From: Coffea arabica
Lineage: Eukaryota; Streptophyta; Magnoliopsida; Gentianales; Rubiaceae
DNA: 64,000 bases
Direction of reading: 5' to 3'
Assembly (NCBI RefSeq): GCF_036785885.1
Contig: NC_092327.1
Location: 17,502,001 to 17,566,000, forward strand
The notes under the pieces: model-generated
Told to the model about the DNA's origin: nothing
What the model saw: the letters and a program-made list of their open reading frames with translations, nothing else
Databases searched by the model: none
In this document: positions 1 to 11,893 of the stretch, piece by piece
Layout of the letters: each line of letters begins with the position of its first letter
Numbering within the stretch: position 1 is the stretch's first letter
Translations under genes and position numbers: made by a program

Positions 1-2833
1 CAAGTCATATATATATATATATAACAAGTATCATGTAATCAGAAGAGAGAGAGAGAGAGGGGACGAGGGCGGTAAAGTACACCCTCGTCTCGGCAAATTC
101 ACGTATCATATAGCACTTATACAAATATCAATTCAATCACAGTAACATTGAACATGCACTTGACACTCACCAAAAGTCAAGGCAAAACAAGAGCAAAGCG
201 AGAAGTCAAATGAGCTCTTCGACGTCCTCGTGACTACCTGAGACATGTACAATCATGATTACCTAGGTATTCGACCAAGGTTATAAAGAAAAACATTTTC
301 TTATTACCCACTCTCAAGGTCACACGTCGAGTCAAGTTAAAGGAGCTTTTCTCGCTAAATCATTGAACTAATGCTCAAAGAGAACTCAAAAGTTGTTTTC
401 GATTCAAGTCGTGACAAGTAATTTCAATTCCAAAAGAAAGTATCATATATACTTTCGGCACGAAAATCGAGAAAAGGAAAAATGAGTTTTATCTCTCAAA
501 ACTTCTAGTCCTATGCCCAAATTTTAAAAATATAAGGAACGTTCACATTTTCTAAACCAATGGAGTTAGAATTCATCAAAACTCTACTCATTCGCATAGT
601 AAATGTTAAAGCTAAAGATTCCAAGTTTTGAATATAAACTAGTGAAATTCTCCAAAAATTACTCTCGTTAAAATGCTCCATTTTTAGAGTTCAATTTCAT
701 GGAAATCAAGAGCGCAAGACTAGGTGTTGAAATCCATTTCTCAAGTATAGGGTGAGGTGCAATTATCCAAGAAAGTTGAGCAACCAAGAAAACACATTAA
801 GAGAAGTTTAATCCTTTGGAAACTCAAATTCAAAATGAAGGCCTAAAGTTCAAAGAGACCTTGTATCCAATCATGAAATTAAACTTAAAACAGACCAACA
901 CTCTCAAAGGAAGGTTGAAAGTGCTTAAAAGAGTACTTTGTTTGAAACCAGAAAATTTCCAGCTTGGTGCGACACTACTTGAAAAAATCATATCTCGAGT
1001 TCCGTAAGTCCAAAAATTGGAAAATTTATACCGTTAGAAACAATACTTAATGCACTAAAACTCTCTAGAAGACACTTTTCTCAGACTCCAATTCGAAATC
1101 ATTCAAATCTTAGTTCAAAGTCACTGTTCTAGACAGGACAGAGCAAAACAGGCTTGCAAATTCAGTAAACTTTGGAAATTTGGCAAAATTCATAGAAATA
1201 GAATCAGCCTTTGAAATTTACATAACTAATAGAAATTCAAATCTAGTTTCAAATGCAATAAACAGAACTCAATTCAGACCTTTCTACACCAAGATACAAT
1301 AGTTTTAAGAAAGTTGATTTTTGGAATCTGTTTCACGGAATTTCCAGTTTTGAAGTACTTGACAGGGTTTCAAAATATGGTCATAACTAAAGCTACACAA
1401 CTCAAAATTTAGCTGGTTTGCGGCATTGAAAACTAGATTCAAAATTCTAAAATTCACTAGAAGAAACTGTCTTAAAATTCGTTTGGCAAGATAGGAGAAA
1501 ATGAGCTACAATCTGCAGCTACACTTGTTTCTCGAATAAAAACAGTGAGAAAAATCAGTCATCTTTGCCGGTTCACTACAGCTCATAGAAAACGAATTAG
1601 GAGGTGAATTTTATACCGTTGAAAAGCTCTCGGAGTCTAGTTTGAGATGCCACAAACGGCACTTGATTTCAACTGCTAGACAAAAAGTTATGGGCCAAAA
1701 CATGAACACTGATTGGGTCTCCTGATTGACAAAAAAAAAAAAGATTGGGTCTCCTGATCAGAAAATTTTCCAGATTTGCAACCTCACTTTCCCCTACTTT
1801 AACTCAACCAATTGAAAAGCTTTTTGGGAGATATTTAACACACATAAACACCAACATATAACAAGCATTATAGGACCAAAATAACATCAAAATTCGAAAT
1901 TAACATAAGAGATTCATCCAGCCAAAATTCGGATAGCAAGCATCCTCCATTCTTCTAGTTTTCTTTTTCAACTTTCCAACCAAAACTAAGTCATAGTTCA
2001 ACAAAACAAGCACCAAACAAACAAGTAAACACATAATAATCCTCAAGGCCTCTACCTATAAAGCCATCTCAAGTCCTCTACCTAGTGTCAAGGTTCTTGT
2101 GAACCCATCAACAACCCAACAACTAACTAGATAACCAACTAACTACTAATAGTTGAGAGGAAAAGATGAGAGCTTGGAGGATTATCTTGCTTCCAAGAGA
2201 TGAAGACTAACCACTAGTGTATGAGTTTTAAACCACCAAAGTTCCTCCCTCCTTCAATTCACCCTTCAAGCTTATGTGATGAACCAAGAAAAGAAGCAAG
2301 TTTGGAGCGTCTTTGTGGAGCAAAAATGGAAGAAGCTAGCTGAAATTTTATGGAGAAATGGTGGAGGAGGAGTCGGCCAAGGAGGAGAGGAAGAAGAAAG
2401 GGTTTTGGGTGGTAGTTGGTGATTTGATGGAGTGACAAGAAAAATGACATAAAGGTGCTTTTGGTGCAAAAAGTCAACATATGAATAGTGAGCCATTAGT
2501 GCTCCTAATTGAGATTAATTTAACTCACTCACATCTAATCTCTCAATTAACTTTTCTTAGTCTACTATTGATCATCCTTAATTCTCCAAGATTATTGCAT
2601 TCTCGGACCGAATTTTTTCTCAAAAAACATGTATTCGCTATTTCTCACTAAACGAGCCGCAGAAAATTTAAATTTAATAGCCAAACGTTTTAAAATATAA
2701 AATGAGACATTGTTCCATACAAATGCAATTAAAATGGATGAAATTAATTAATCGGAGTAAACGAATACATAAATGATGAAATAAGCCAGTAAAATAAAAT
2801 AAAAGTAAGAAAAATAAAATTCGGGCCCTCACA
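1..2833 (-). mobile_element. Long non-coding LTR-type element (TGTGA/TCACA family), cut by window edge
   Basis: The right end, ending in CCCTCACA at 2833, is the reverse complement of a TGTGAGGGCCCG start, so the element lies on the minus strand. The other end is outside the window. It has the family's marker near 65-95, the reverse complement of a GTGT...TTATCGCAC-like motif. No open reading frame of interest is present. The five other copies in this window have both ends, and they are flanked by exact or near-exact 5-bp duplications. By analogy this is a solo LTR or a non-coding (LARD-like) retroelement. Copia or Gypsy lineage cannot be read from the sequence; very long LTRs suggest a Tekay/Del-type Gypsy element, which is inference. 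Confidence 0.65.
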
Positions 2834-2863
2834 TAATGCCTATAAATAGTAGCTACTCCCATT

Positions 2864-5800
2864 TTAGAAAGCACACTCAGAGCTTACAGTAGAAATGTGA
2901 TAGCCCCACCTCCCCCTAAGGCGAACCAAAGGGTTCGGCGGACCGCCTGCCCAGCTCTCGCCAGAACTACTAAGACGATTATACACAACTCAAAACGTGC
3001 CGGAATACAGTAGAGCGCGTAAACAGAGCAAAAAAATCACGAAACAGAAAATGAAAATCGAAACGGAAAGTGAATAGCGCCTGCCACGTCACCATCCGAC
3101 CGAGATCCAATCGAATACAAGTAACTTCATATAATTCTAGAAATGGACATATACAAACCAAATATAACACATGAACATGAGTACACGCTTTTATAAACCA
3201 CATTCGTATTTTTACAAATCAAAAGGGAACATTTGAATCCAAGTACAATTAGGGTTTCCAACCATTGAGGAGCTATACAAAATATCTAAACTAGCTCAAC
3301 TCATGCTTCAAAATCACAGTTCCAAAAGTGGTTCCTGTAAGGAAAACAAGGATAACAGAACGGGGTGAGCTAAAAGCTCAATGAGGTACCAAAAGTATAA
3401 ACAGTAGAAATCATGAGAAATCACTTTTAGGGCACATATACACATCAAATGCGAGAAATGAACGAACACCACAATTTAAAGGATACAGGTGGCTCTCAAG
3501 AGCCAAATCCCCGTTGCAATACTTGATCCAACCTAGTTGACCATCCGTCAACATTCAAATAAAGGAACCAGTCCAGTAGAACACCACTTTAACGCCAAAT
3601 CCCGTCCACCAAATATACCCCTTACCGGGCCCGAACGCCAAACAGGAACAGGAATGGTAATACTCGAGTATACCGGAATCAAGAGTCTCAATACTCAAAG
3701 ATTCCATAAGAACAGGCACCCATGGATTGTCAATTTCCTCGACCAAGCCGTTGCATGGCTCGATTTAATTAACTCCCCATGAGGTTGAGCTCAGGTTTAA
3801 CAGGAAAGTCGTTGGACTCACTTCCAAGCGACATCATAACAAGCGCAAGTAACAGGTTCAAGTTCATAATAGGTACAAGTAATAGATTTCAGTTTATACA
3901 GTACAGGCAAGAGAACGAGTGTGATAAAATACACCCTTGTCTCATTCAAAATAACAGAGTTCACAGTTATCCATGTCACAAATTTCAAGTATAGAGAAAC
4001 CAATTAAACAACAATTCAGGGGAGTGGTACACTCACCTATTAAGGCGAAATAACGTCCAGAATATATTTCCTGGTAACACTCTCAATCACCGATGAACCC
4101 TAAGGTTAATCAAGAGAAAATATTACAGTTCCTCCAGCAAAAGTTCGGTGAATCGAAGACAATTCAAATACTACTAGTATAAAGTATAAATATGATTTTG
4201 GAAGTGAAAAGAGTACATTTAAACCAAAGGACATGAGTAAAATATTTGGAAAACTTATGCTCGCTCGTAAAACTTTAAAATATCCATTTGAGTCGAAGAA
4301 ATGAAGAAAGCGTATTTCTATTAGTCGTAAATTTCATTTTTTCAAGTGTACAAGTTTCGACCAGATTCGAACTTATATACCTCGATAAAAGAAGACGCAA
4401 ATATTCTAGATGGTTCATATGGTATTCGCTCTCAAATCGTTACTTAATTCTCGAGTGTAAATTTGGGCAGCACGCCCTTTGTATTTACCTATTTTTCAGC
4501 CACTTATGGCTTCATTATTTTCCTCAATCAATCTCAAAGTCATACACAATATAAATTCATCACAACAGTCGTTAAATAGGCTCAAAGTCATTCAAGTATA
4601 AGATTTAGCTAGGAAAATGACCGAAAATGAGCTTTAAGCTAAGAAACCAAAAAGGTAGATTCACCGCTACTTAGCGTATCAGACATAACCGAAACTACGC
4701 TTATTGGATTGAAGTAAAAGTTATACCGTTTTGAAGCTAAGACAGAGGGTTATAACTTTGATGAAGACTACTTAGTCCAGTTCTCACCCTAACTAGGTCA
4801 AATTTACCAAAACAACCCCACATTTTCTAGTTCGAAGCTCACTGTGAAATTCAACTAGCAGTCCTGATTCTTTCAATCATATCTCAGCACACACAACTCT
4901 GATTCAGGTAATTGTAAAGCCATTTGAAAGCTAAGATACAAGGCTATAATTCTTAAGAAGACATTGACAACCAATTCGGTAATATTCCTGGTCAAACTAA
5001 CCACTTATAGAGGCTGATTATCATTTTCGACAGAAACAGGGCAGCAGGGGAAATTTTGTCATTTCACAAGATAGCCTATTCCGATTGAGCTGAAATTTTG
5101 TAGGCAGCTAGTTAACATAATTTTCTACAATTTTCATGTTTTAACCTAAGGCTAATTCGGCCTTCTTCCTCTCCAAACAGTACCGGGAAAAACAGGGTTA
5201 ATTGAAACCCTAATCTGGAATTTTCCGCACAAAATGGAAATTTTCCGCAATTAGCTACAATTTACGCACTATAGCTTCATTCTAGACTATCCCAAGCCAT
5301 CATCCATGGCCACACAATATTAAACATATATAAACAGAAAAATCAAGAATAAATATCAAATTCACCAATCTCCACCAAAAGTCACAAAAGCTTACACAAA
5401 ATCAACTCTATGACTATCATAAGTCATTAATTTCACATTATCAAACCCAAAGAAGGAATTCCTTAACTACTCACCTTGCAACCTCAAGAAAAGACCCAAC
5501 TTAGCACCACTTTCTTCCAAACCACTTCACAACCAACCTCACTACTACTAAACTAAGGGTTTTTATGGAGGAATTTCAAGTTTAATCGGTTGGATTGGGA
5601 GATTGAGCAAGATTGAAGGCAAGAAAGTTGAGAGTTTTCTTTTCTTTTCTTCTTGAGATGGCCGGCCAAGAGAAGCTTGAAATGAAGATGATTTTTGGGT
5701 CAATTTTGATTAATTGGTAAAGTGATGAATAGTGGTCAAGGTCCAAGATTAAATCATAAAGTGACACTTGTCACCTTTTTAATGCAACTCTATCCTTTTG

Positions 5801-6200
5801 TCTCTCCAATGATAATCCATCTAGGTAACCTCTAATTATCTCTTAACACCTGATAAATTAAACCCGGTATACACAACTTAACCTAATTGGCCGAATTTTA
5901 TCGAACTTATCGTACTAGTGGGTCCCACATCCGGTATACACTCTTAAAACCTTATAAACCAACTTATACTAGAACAAATGATTTAAAAACCATATTTACT
6001 CATAAAATTTATTTTTAAAATTTTCGAATAAAGAAAATGTGGAAAAGCGTGCAATTAAAAGAAAATAAAACCTAGAAGTTAAGAAAATTACGGGTTCTCA
6101 CAAGAAACCTTCTTGGCAGCCCTCTTCTTCTTCTTTTCTGCACTCTCTGCTGGATTTACACAACGTTTGCTAGTTTCTGATCCTTCTTGTTTATAACAAG
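2864..6200 (-). other. Possible 3' coding tail interrupted by the 2896-6102 element
   Basis: If the element at 2896-6102 and one copy of its AGAAA duplication are removed, the minus strand reads an open stretch of about 40 codons. It is rich in lysine (an EKKKKRAAKK stretch) and ends at TAA, 2864-2866. The upstream part lies at about 6108-6196. No homologue is recognised, and no convincing splice acceptor or further exon was found upstream. It may be the last exon of a gene broken by the insertion, or chance. Confidence 0.22.
2896..6102 (-). mobile_element. Complete 3.2-kb TGTGA/TCACA element, probable solo LTR
   Basis: The element starts TGTGATAGCCCCACCTCC and ends GGGTTCTCACA. It is flanked on both sides by the 5-bp duplication AGAAA (2891-2895 and 6103-6107). 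TG...CA ends with a 5-bp duplication are the classic signature of an LTR retrotransposon. No gag or pol reading frame is visible in 3207 bp, so this is read as a solo LTR left by unequal recombination, or a non-coding element. The box near 2900-2960 (CACCTCCCCCTAAGGCG, then CGCCTGCCCAGCTCTCGCC) is conserved in the other copies at about 19,680, 24,070, 27,010 and 49,030. Confidence 0.82.
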
Positions 6201-6690
6201 AAGAAGGTTTATTCAATCCTAAAGAAACATTTCAACCTCCTAAAATAGTTTCTTAAAACAGTGCTATTAATCATGACTCAAGCTTTATTTTATTAGTTTT
6301 AATTAACATTGTTTTGGCTATTTTTCCTACAAACAATATACGCAGGAGCAACCACCATTGATGTTGGCATCACATTCCTCAAACACATGCTCACAGAAAA
6401 AATGGATGCCTTAGCAGAATAATAAAACTTTGAAGCACCTACAGTTTAGCATTTGCCCACATGTGTAACTTAGGATTAAATTTTTTATCAGAGATTAAAA
6501 AAAAAAGTGGTTTTCAAAGACCCAACATCTGAAATAACAAATATTTATCTTTAAATATAGCTACCAAGTTAACAGTTTCTATGGATGAAATGCGACATGG
6601 GGAAGACAGTAATTAGAAAAAAAAAATTCAACATTTAGGAATAATTAAATTTTTGAAAAACAATAACAAAAGATTTTGAAAGCATCATTA
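6201..6690. other. Intergenic, one weak exon-like stretch
   Basis: AT-rich sequence. On the plus strand at about 6344-6422 a stretch of about 25 codons follows a possible CGCAG acceptor and ends in TAA. No family is recognised. Nothing else can be supported here. Confidence 0.3.
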
Positions 6691-6857
6691 TTTGAGACTA
6701 AAGAAATGCTTAAACTTACCTCTTACAGTCACCAAATCAGCACATCAAGACATTAAAAACTCCGGCACAGTTTAGGGAAGGAACAGCCAAAAAGAGGAGG
6801 TGGCCATGGGAATTTTTCAACTTCTTCTAGCAATATGGGCTTGTGAGTTGTATTTGA
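6691..6857. repeat. Direct repeat, copy 1 (~165 bp)
   Basis: The segment starts TTTGAGACTAAAGAAATGC, ends GTTGTATTTGA, and recurs in the same orientation at 9894-10058 with a few substitutions and small indels. The two copies flank about 3 kb of Helitron-like and hAT-like sequence. It is too long for a target-site duplication, so a local duplication or an exchange is likelier. Confidence 0.8.
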
Positions 6858-7319
6858 TTGAATATTTTAGTTTTGTACAACAGATTTTTCTTGAACAACA
6901 TCATTAGAGATTTAATTGGTCACGGTTTTGTGATAAACAAGCAGAAATGATCCTCCATGACTTTGTATCTGATTTAAAGGAGCTGAAACTAAAAGTAATT
7001 TCTATCATGTAAAAATTAATCATGTGAAGATCGTGCTTTCACATTTATTATTCCAAATTCTCAAGCTGCAATTCAGTCACCAGATCCTCCATTAGTGCAA
7101 CATGTTTTGAAAATCAATTGGTGTAAAGAGAGCCAACATCTTTCGAGAAGAATAAAAAATTTGGACAGTAATTAATTTTTGTATATCTTTTCCAAACCTT
7201 ACTGTTCATTTGATGTAGAACCGCATTTGATTATATGGATTTTAATAAGCTTTCCATTATGAAAATAATGTTGAATAAATGATTCTAAAATTTTAGTTAT
7301 TTTTTAATAAAAGTGAAAT

Positions 7320-7349
7320 TCAGGTGCATAGCACGGGGATTAATGCTAG
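7320..7349 (+). mobile_element. Helitron-like 3' terminus
   Basis: A short GC hairpin (GTGC-atag-CAC) is followed about 12 bp later by CTAG and then T. This is the usual plant Helitron 3' end, where the element ends in CTAR and sits between A and T. The 5' end of this copy was not found. The next Helitron-like unit seems to begin directly after it, as in head-to-tail insertions. Confidence 0.5.
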
Positions 7350-7350
7350 T

Positions 7351-9893
7351 ACTATATATTATTCACCAGTTGATATGTTTTAGAAGATATTCTATGACAT
7401 GTGTCATTTCCCAAGATTTTTGAATTTTTTTGAATTATTTATTCTTTAACAAGTTTGATTAATGTTATCTAATGCTTATCTATTAGTTTAGTTCAAATGT
7501 TTTAAATTCGATAGGAAAACGCTTGGTTAAACTAACTTATCAAAAAGCCTATTATCTATTACTAAGTAAAATTCATTTAAACGTTCCATAGGTTGTAAAA
7601 ACAGTAGTTAAACTAACTTCTCAATAAGCTTCCCGAATCTATCTATTTATCAATCTAAATATTTTATAAGTTTTCCAATACTAAAAGTTTGGTATGTGCT
7701 TTATAATTTTTTTTGAATATATATAAAAAATTTTAATTCATAATTAGAAGTTTTATAATGAACTCAAGTATAAGTTTCAATATGCACAGTAGTTAATAAT
7801 TATACGTTCCAATGTGAGATTTATTCACATATTCAAAATGACTGAAAAAACCTCAATATTCTTTTTTGTATTTTTTTTATAGTCACCTTTTATGGGGTTA
7901 TTGGGTATTCGAATATCGTTTGCAGATCAAATAGAGTGATTTTACCATTATGTTTAGGTAGGTATGCCTCCATGTAGATTGCTTTCAATGGCTTTTTTAA
8001 GTATTTTGTAAGTTTAAGAGAACCTTCCATATTTCTTTTATCTCTTTTTTCAAAGTCTATACATATTTCAAAAAAGCCATAATATCTTAAGATAAAGGTA
8101 CAATCATTGGTATTTCAAATATGAATTTTGAGATGTTAATTATGTTTCATAATTTAGTTGTATCATAATCACTTAAGAGTATCATGTACTGACAATTTAA
8201 AAAATGTTGTTTCTTTTTCATTTGGCAAATTTGTAATGTTATTTTTTTGGGTACTATAATGATGGGCAACTTTAGCTTTGGTCAAAAAAAGGTGAAGATT
8301 AATAATCTCTCTCTGAGTTAAGCTATGAAAAAAGAAAATATTATGCAATGAGTATTCAAGTTAAGCATAATTTGTAAAGGATACTGTCAAATGATGGAGT
8401 GTGCAAGTACATTTCCTATTATAAAACTGTTAAATATTTTTATAAGCATGTTTACAAACACAATCTATTGGTAAGATGGAGGCTTTAGAATTTACAGTTC
8501 TTGCATTCAAATCCCTCTTTCCCTCCCTAGTTCTCAAACTCCAACCCTTCCCTAATCCCTGCTTAAAAAAATTTTTAAAAACATTTATAGGCATAATAAT
8601 GTACTAGTTCGAGGTTTAAAGTTATGTAGATTGTCAAATTATTATCATAAAATAATCTAATTTAATATTGCAAATACCATTTTACTGTTGACCTTTTATT
8701 TTCTAATGAATTAAAAAATTATCTAAACAAATTTTACATTCGGTACATTTTATCGAAGTTTCAATAAATTACAGTAGTTTTTTATTTTTATTTTTATTTC
8801 AACAAATTTGATCAAGTACGTCCATATGTTTAAACGCGAGAATGAAGCAAGTATTAAGGGTGGCCATGGGGCGGGGTTGCGGCGAGGCCCCTCCCCCACC
8901 CCCCACCCTGTTTCCTATTAATTCCCCCGTTCCCCGCCCCGCTTCCCCCCCGGGGGCACCCTGGGGTTAAAAAAATTTTGTTATATAATTTCATTATAAT
9001 TAAATTTTAGCAAATAATCAAGTACTAAAATATCAACACATCACTAAATTATTATTCATTGTAACTTCACAATTGAAACTCATAAAAATAATTAAATAAA
9101 AGTTATTTGAATACAATCTAATATGATAAAACAAATATAACTAAAATAATCAAGTTTTCACTTTTGATACAAATACAATCACTAAATTATTATTGTATTT
9201 TTTTTTAGAAAAAAGTGCTATTGTATTAGGTGAAGTTAGGAATTTAATATAAATGCATTAATAAATTTAGTATAAATAATTAATAATTTTTATTAATAGA
9301 CATGTACAATTAGTAGTATAATTGATAATATCAATTATATTACATATACTAATATACATTAAATGATACATATGACTAATAATATCATTATTATAAATTT
9401 ATAACTAATTAAATTAAATATTTCATATATAATTATGTACATATATATATATATCTTTATTTTTTTTAAACGGGTGGCGGGGCGGGGCGGGGGATGGAGC
9501 GGTGGAGTATACCCCCACCCCGTTTCTAAATGGGGGGAAAAATTCCCCCAAGCCCCCGCCCCAATAGCCCCCCGCGGGACGGGTGCCCCTTAGAAAGTAT
9601 GCATATTTTCAAGTTTATGTGCAAAGTTCTTGAAAAATGTCATGGCTACAATTATTGAAAACAAAGCTAAAGATTAAATATTAGAGAAAAATATGTGTAC
9701 ATCTTTCAAGCATAATCACAAATTTAGATAAGAATTAATATTTATATAGTTTACAAAAATTTCATGCACTCTAAGTTTTTCGCAATTTTATTATAAAGAT
9801 TAGATAATTTTTTAACTATTATATCTTTATTTTAAATTTTAATTGCTTTTATAACTTTATAATTCCTGTGCATTGCATGGGTTATAAAGCTAG
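7351..9893 (+). mobile_element. Helitron-like non-autonomous element
   Basis: The 3' end at 9893 has a degenerate GTGC-att-GCAT hairpin and terminal CTAG followed by T, closely matching the end at 7349. The 5' end is placed at about 7351 (ACTATATATTATT follows directly), but the TC start is not clear. There is no Rep/helicase coding sequence. A separate hAT-like element (8855-9592) is nested inside. The interior is otherwise AT-rich and non-coding. Confidence 0.5.
8855..9592. mobile_element. Non-autonomous hAT-like element with GC-rich ends and AT-rich core
   Basis: The ends are inverted: TAAGGGTGGCCATGGGGCGG on the left, and on the right the complement of TAAGGGGCACCCGTCCCGCG. Flanking 8-mers are GCAAGTAT (8847-8854) and GAAAGTAT (9593-9600), a 7/8 match, as expected for the 8-bp hAT duplication. 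Each GC-rich tip (~100 bp of G and C runs) borders a core of almost pure A and T. No coding capacity. Confidence 0.75.
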
Positions 9894-10058
9894 TTTGAGA
9901 CTAAAGAAATGCTTAAACTTACCTTTTACAGTCACCATACCAGCACATCAAGACATTAAAAACTCCGGCATAGTTGAGGGAAGAGACAGCCAAAAAGAAG
10001 AGGTGGCCGTGGGAATTTTTCAACTTCTAGCAAATATGGGCCCGTAAGTTGTATTTGA
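9894..10058. repeat. Direct repeat, copy 2 (~165 bp)
   Basis: Second copy of the 6691-6857 segment, starting immediately after the Helitron-like CTAG terminus. Confidence 0.8.
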
Positions 10059-10499
10059 GAGTTATAGTGACAGAGAATTCCAGAAAGGGCTATGTGGGCA
10101 TAATAACTATAAATAGGTATCGTTGCCACCTGGAAAGCACACCTAATGCCAAAACTTCCACACAAGCGAAGCAAATCCAAAAAAAAAACCTTAGGGTATG
10201 TTTGGTTCCCATGAAATTGGAGTGTAGAATTGGAATTGGGGCCCCAATTACAATTCTTATGTTTGGGTACTATCTTTCCTGTAGAATTAGAATCGAATTG
10301 CAATTCCAAATCGATCGAAATTCCATTGTTCCAATTCTTTGGCTGGACCAAAGAATTCCAATTCCAATTCCACGGCCAGACTTTCATTCGGGTCAACACG
10401 CAGACTTTAAATGGATAAAAACTCCAAAACGGGTCAACTATAAAGCTGGATTGAAAAAAAATACAAAGCTGGCTTCTTTCTCTCTCTTCGTGAGCAAAT

Positions 10500-10665
10500 C
10501 GCTCTAGCGTTCTCTGCCACCGGTACTGCCACCGCCACCGCCGGTGCCGCCTCCTCTTCCCAACACCTCTCCCGTAACCCCTCCAGCCTTTCCTCCCTCT
10601 TCTCTCCTCCGCAGCATCATGTGGGTGAAATCGCTATATCTATTATGCTATATCGTGGTAAGCTT
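10500..10665 (+). other. GC-rich exon-like fragment with possible splice donor
   Basis: Unlike its surroundings, this stretch is GC-rich (ACCGCCACCGCCGG and neighbours). It reads open for about 50 codons, rich in Ala, Ser and Thr like the start of a plastid-targeted protein, up to a possible donor GTAAGC at about 10,659. No start codon or family is recognised. It may be a captured first exon. Confidence 0.3.
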
Positions 10666-11535
10666 TTGTTCCACTGTATCCTCTCTCTTTCTATGTGATT
10701 CGCTTCTTCTCTAGATTTGCAAAACTAGGGTTATTCTGTTATAGATACAACCCATATGATTGCTGATGACCATGTCGTAGATGTCAAAATCATACGTAAA
10801 AAGTAACAGAGAAGGAAAAGAAATTGTAAGAATAATCACGTTTCTTCATAAAAGGAAATATGAAAAAAAAGAAAGAGAAGACAAATTGTCATTATATCTT
10901 CCTTCATTTTCTGAAAAACGATGTTTATGATCTGTAGATGTGGGTTTCAATGTGGCTAAAAGGACTCCAGGCATAGTAGAAACTAGAAAGGGTACAGAAA
11001 TAAAGTAAACAAGATGTTAAACGAGGACTTCTTGCGTGACATTAGAAACTAAAAAAGAATTTACGACTTAAGCTGGCATAGAAAACTTCAATTTTTAGCA
11101 CTGATTAATGTTAGAATTTATCATGGGACCAAATATTTGAGAATACATTTTTCTATTTCTTTTAGTGAGAATTAGACCTGTCAACGGGTCGAATCCGGGC
11201 CGGAATTCATTATTCCGGATCCAGACCCGTGACTACTATACCGGTTCCGTATCCAGCCCATTTACCCGACAGGTCTTCTACTCTATGTTTCGGACTCGGA
11301 TCCGACGGGTCTACCCGAATCTGGATCCGGGTCCGGGTCTACTCGAAAAAATAGCTGAAACCTGTTTTACAACAAAATTAGAAAAAGTACTACTTTTTGT
11401 TGACCTTGGTTCCTAGCTTTTGATGTTTACAAAACAATGGATAATACTGATATCTTTTCAAGAAATATTTTCAGTTATGAAGCAAATCAGATTCAAAGAT
11501 CAAGGGCATTGAAAGGGACAAAGGCTGCTGAAAGC

Positions 11536-11815
11536 TGTCGGACGCTTGGATCGGACGTCCGATAATCATTGCGTAACTTCGGACGCATGAAGAACTCCAC
11601 CACCGGATGTCTGAAGGAAATAAGATATTCTCCCTAACTCACTGACCTCGATCGGACGCAAGCATCAGACGTCCGATAGGTTCGTTCAAACTCGATGAAA
11701 GCTGTCGGACGCTCACAAAGACAATACCGGACGTCCGATAGAATTGAAGAAGATTTTTCAAACTCACTGTCTGCTGTCGGACGCATGCTTCGGATGTACC
11801 GGACGTCCGATACTC
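11536..11815 (+). repeat. Tandem inverted-repeat words in LTR U3
   Basis: Five imperfect copies of a TCGGACG ... CGTCCGA module follow one another, at about 11,537, 11,580, 11,652, 11,706 and 11,778. Each can fold into a short stem. They lie upstream of the TATA box and could be U3 regulatory repeats; no function is shown. Confidence 0.75.
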
Positions 11816-11885
11816 CAACGGCTAGTTGACTGTTCAACTACTTTCTATCCGTTGGAAGTATTAATGAAGCATTTTCTTGGTCTCC

Positions 11886-11893
11886 TATAAATA
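11886..11893 (+). promoter_or_regulatory. TATA box of the solo Copia-type LTR
   Basis: TATAAATA lies between the U3 repeat words and the 3' part of the LTR, where the U3/R promoter is expected. Confidence 0.5.

Noticed and set aside
8464..8580. SINE-like block with pyrimidine-rich tail and A-rich end
   Set aside because: A and B boxes could not be placed properly and no flanking duplication was found.
9956..10507. Overlapping open stretches of ~150 codons on both strands
   Set aside because: They run across the repeat copy and the AATTCCAATT-rich transposon end; composition and overlap point to chance.
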